A DNA stretch of 6,529 nucleotides from Actinomycetota bacterium. GTDB lineage: Bacteria > Actinomycetota > Acidimicrobiia > Acidimicrobiales > Microtrichaceae. The position numbers were made by a program, and so were the translations under genes. Positions 5,910-6,529 of the stretch are shown here, piece after piece. The stretch lies in assembly GCA_018268735.1 (NCBI GenBank), contig JAFDWA010000092.1:1-6529 (forward strand). The letters are read 5' to 3'. The notes below the pieces were generated by a model. That model was not told where the DNA came from and made no database searches. It was given only the letters and a program-made list of their open reading frames with translations. The stretch's first letter is position 1. Each line of letters starts with the position of its first letter.

Positions 5910-6529
5910 TCAGGGGGCGATGGGCTCGCCGTTGAGCTGCCGGTACATGTAGGCGTAGGCGATCATCACGACAGGGAACGCCACGATGATGCCGAGTCCG
6001 CACGCGAGGTTGCCGATCGCGATCGCGATGTAGGCGCCGATGAACAGGACGACGACCTTCGCCAGGTTCCGGTTGACCAGCGTGATGCTCGCCCGGAACG
6101 CCTCCATCGGTGACGTGCCCTTGTCCAGCGCGTAGAAGGGTGCGAAGAACAGGAAGAGGCTGACGACGATGCCAGGCAGGATGCACAGCATGTAGCCGAT
6201 GGCCATGCACAGAACCATCAGGAGCACGGTCAGGATGTACGGGCCGAGGTTCTCGGTCGAGAACAAGGCGGCTCGGTCGATCCGGTCACCCTTCGTCGTG
6301 AGCAGGCCGACACGGAGGAACGCGACGCCGGCGATGAAGTAGGCGGCGAAGATCAGGAGGATCCCGACGGCCCAGGTCAACAGGAACCCGAAGAAGCCGA
6401 GGCTGCTCCCCGCGCTGTACGTGCCGGTCTGTTGATCGTATGACCCGACGGAGCTGGCCATGAAGACCGTCGACAGTGCGAACACGATGCCGATGGCGAC
6501 GACGACGGCGACGAACCACACCACGATCG
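5910..6529 (-). CDS. Multi-pass integral membrane protein, 5' end probably outside the window (partial)
   Basis: At least 204 residues are visible, counted from a GTG at 6524; the frame stays open to the window edge, so the true start may lie beyond it. Hydrophobic segments are at about 2-23, 44-75, 96-133 (long enough for two helices, with LPG in the middle) and 155-194 (again two), giving roughly five to six helices. A polar Gly/Ser/Gln/Tyr loop at about 24-41 separates the first two. The cytosolic motif DKGTSPMEAFRASITLVNRNLAKV (134-157), followed by GNLACGLGIIVAFPVVMIAYAYMYRQL, resembles a broad group of uncharacterised integral membrane proteins (DUF975/YciC/GPDPase-membrane-domain type) with a G.(S/T)P.EA...S..lv..n pattern before the last helices. 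No enzymatic motif is visible. Function is unknown. A strong hairpin lies downstream. Confidence 0.82.
   Translation of the reverse strand, partial: IVVWFVAVVVAIGIVFALSTVFMASSVGSYDQQTGTYSAGSSLGFFGFLLTWAVGILLIFAAYFIAGVAFLRVGLLTTKGDRIDRAALFSTENLGPYILTVLLMVLCMAIGYMLCILPGIVVSLFLFFAPFYALDKGTSPMEAFRASITLVNRNLAKVVVLFIGAYIAIAIGNLACGLGIIVAFPVVMIAYAYMYRQLNGEPIAP

Noticed and set aside
1..6529. CRISPR array, insertion sequence, tRNA/rRNA or toxin-antitoxin or defence genes.
   Set aside because: No spaced direct repeats, transposase-like frames, terminal inverted repeats or tRNA-like arms were seen. Base composition and gene style look even across the window.

Overview
The window is GC-rich throughout, with GTG starts, tightly coupled genes and codon use typical of a high-GC actinobacterium. 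The order phoH - ybeY - CBS/HlyC protein - era - ... - uppS/recO resembles the phoH1-to-uppS block of mycobacteria, as I remember it, but with other genes between era and recO and with uppS before recO. A non-mycobacterial actinobacterium, for example from Acidimicrobiia, would fit. That placement is inference only.

Layout. Positions 1-61 hold the last codons of a PhoH-type ATPase. Next, on +, come ybeY (67-588), a DUF21/CBS/CorC-HlyC membrane protein (585-1853) and era (1850-2731). The last two junctions are 4-base GTGA and ATGA stop/start overlaps, so this is almost certainly one translationally coupled operon. A 167-bp gap follows. It holds a weak -10-like hexamer and a small hairpin next to a strong ribosome binding site for a 103-aa antibiotic-biosynthesis-monooxygenase-like protein (2899-3210, +). 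Convergent to it, 8 bp away, is a short-chain dehydrogenase (3219-4016, -) that closely resembles 3-ketodihydrosphingosine reductases. A 39-bp divergent spacer separates this gene from uppS (4056-4787, +), and both genes look leaderless. recO (4800-5519, +) follows uppS after 12 bp. Convergent to recO, 14 bp away, is an 86-aa Cys-rich zinc-ribbon protein (5534-5794, -). Upstream of it on the same strand are a perfect 12-bp terminator-like hairpin (5842-5877) and a multi-pass membrane protein running off the window edge (5910-6529, -).

Functional theme. Most of the window is housekeeping: ribosome and rRNA maturation (YbeY, Era), DNA repair (RecO), lipid carrier synthesis for the cell envelope (UppS), and probable divalent-cation handling (CBS protein). 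The accessory part is the pair inserted between era and uppS (ABM-like protein and KDSR-like SDR) and the two minus-strand genes at the right end. I see no tRNA, rRNA, mobile element, CRISPR array or defence system, and no convincing evidence of an undescribed multi-gene system. The most interesting item is the KDSR-like reductase and its divergent leaderless promoter arrangement with uppS.
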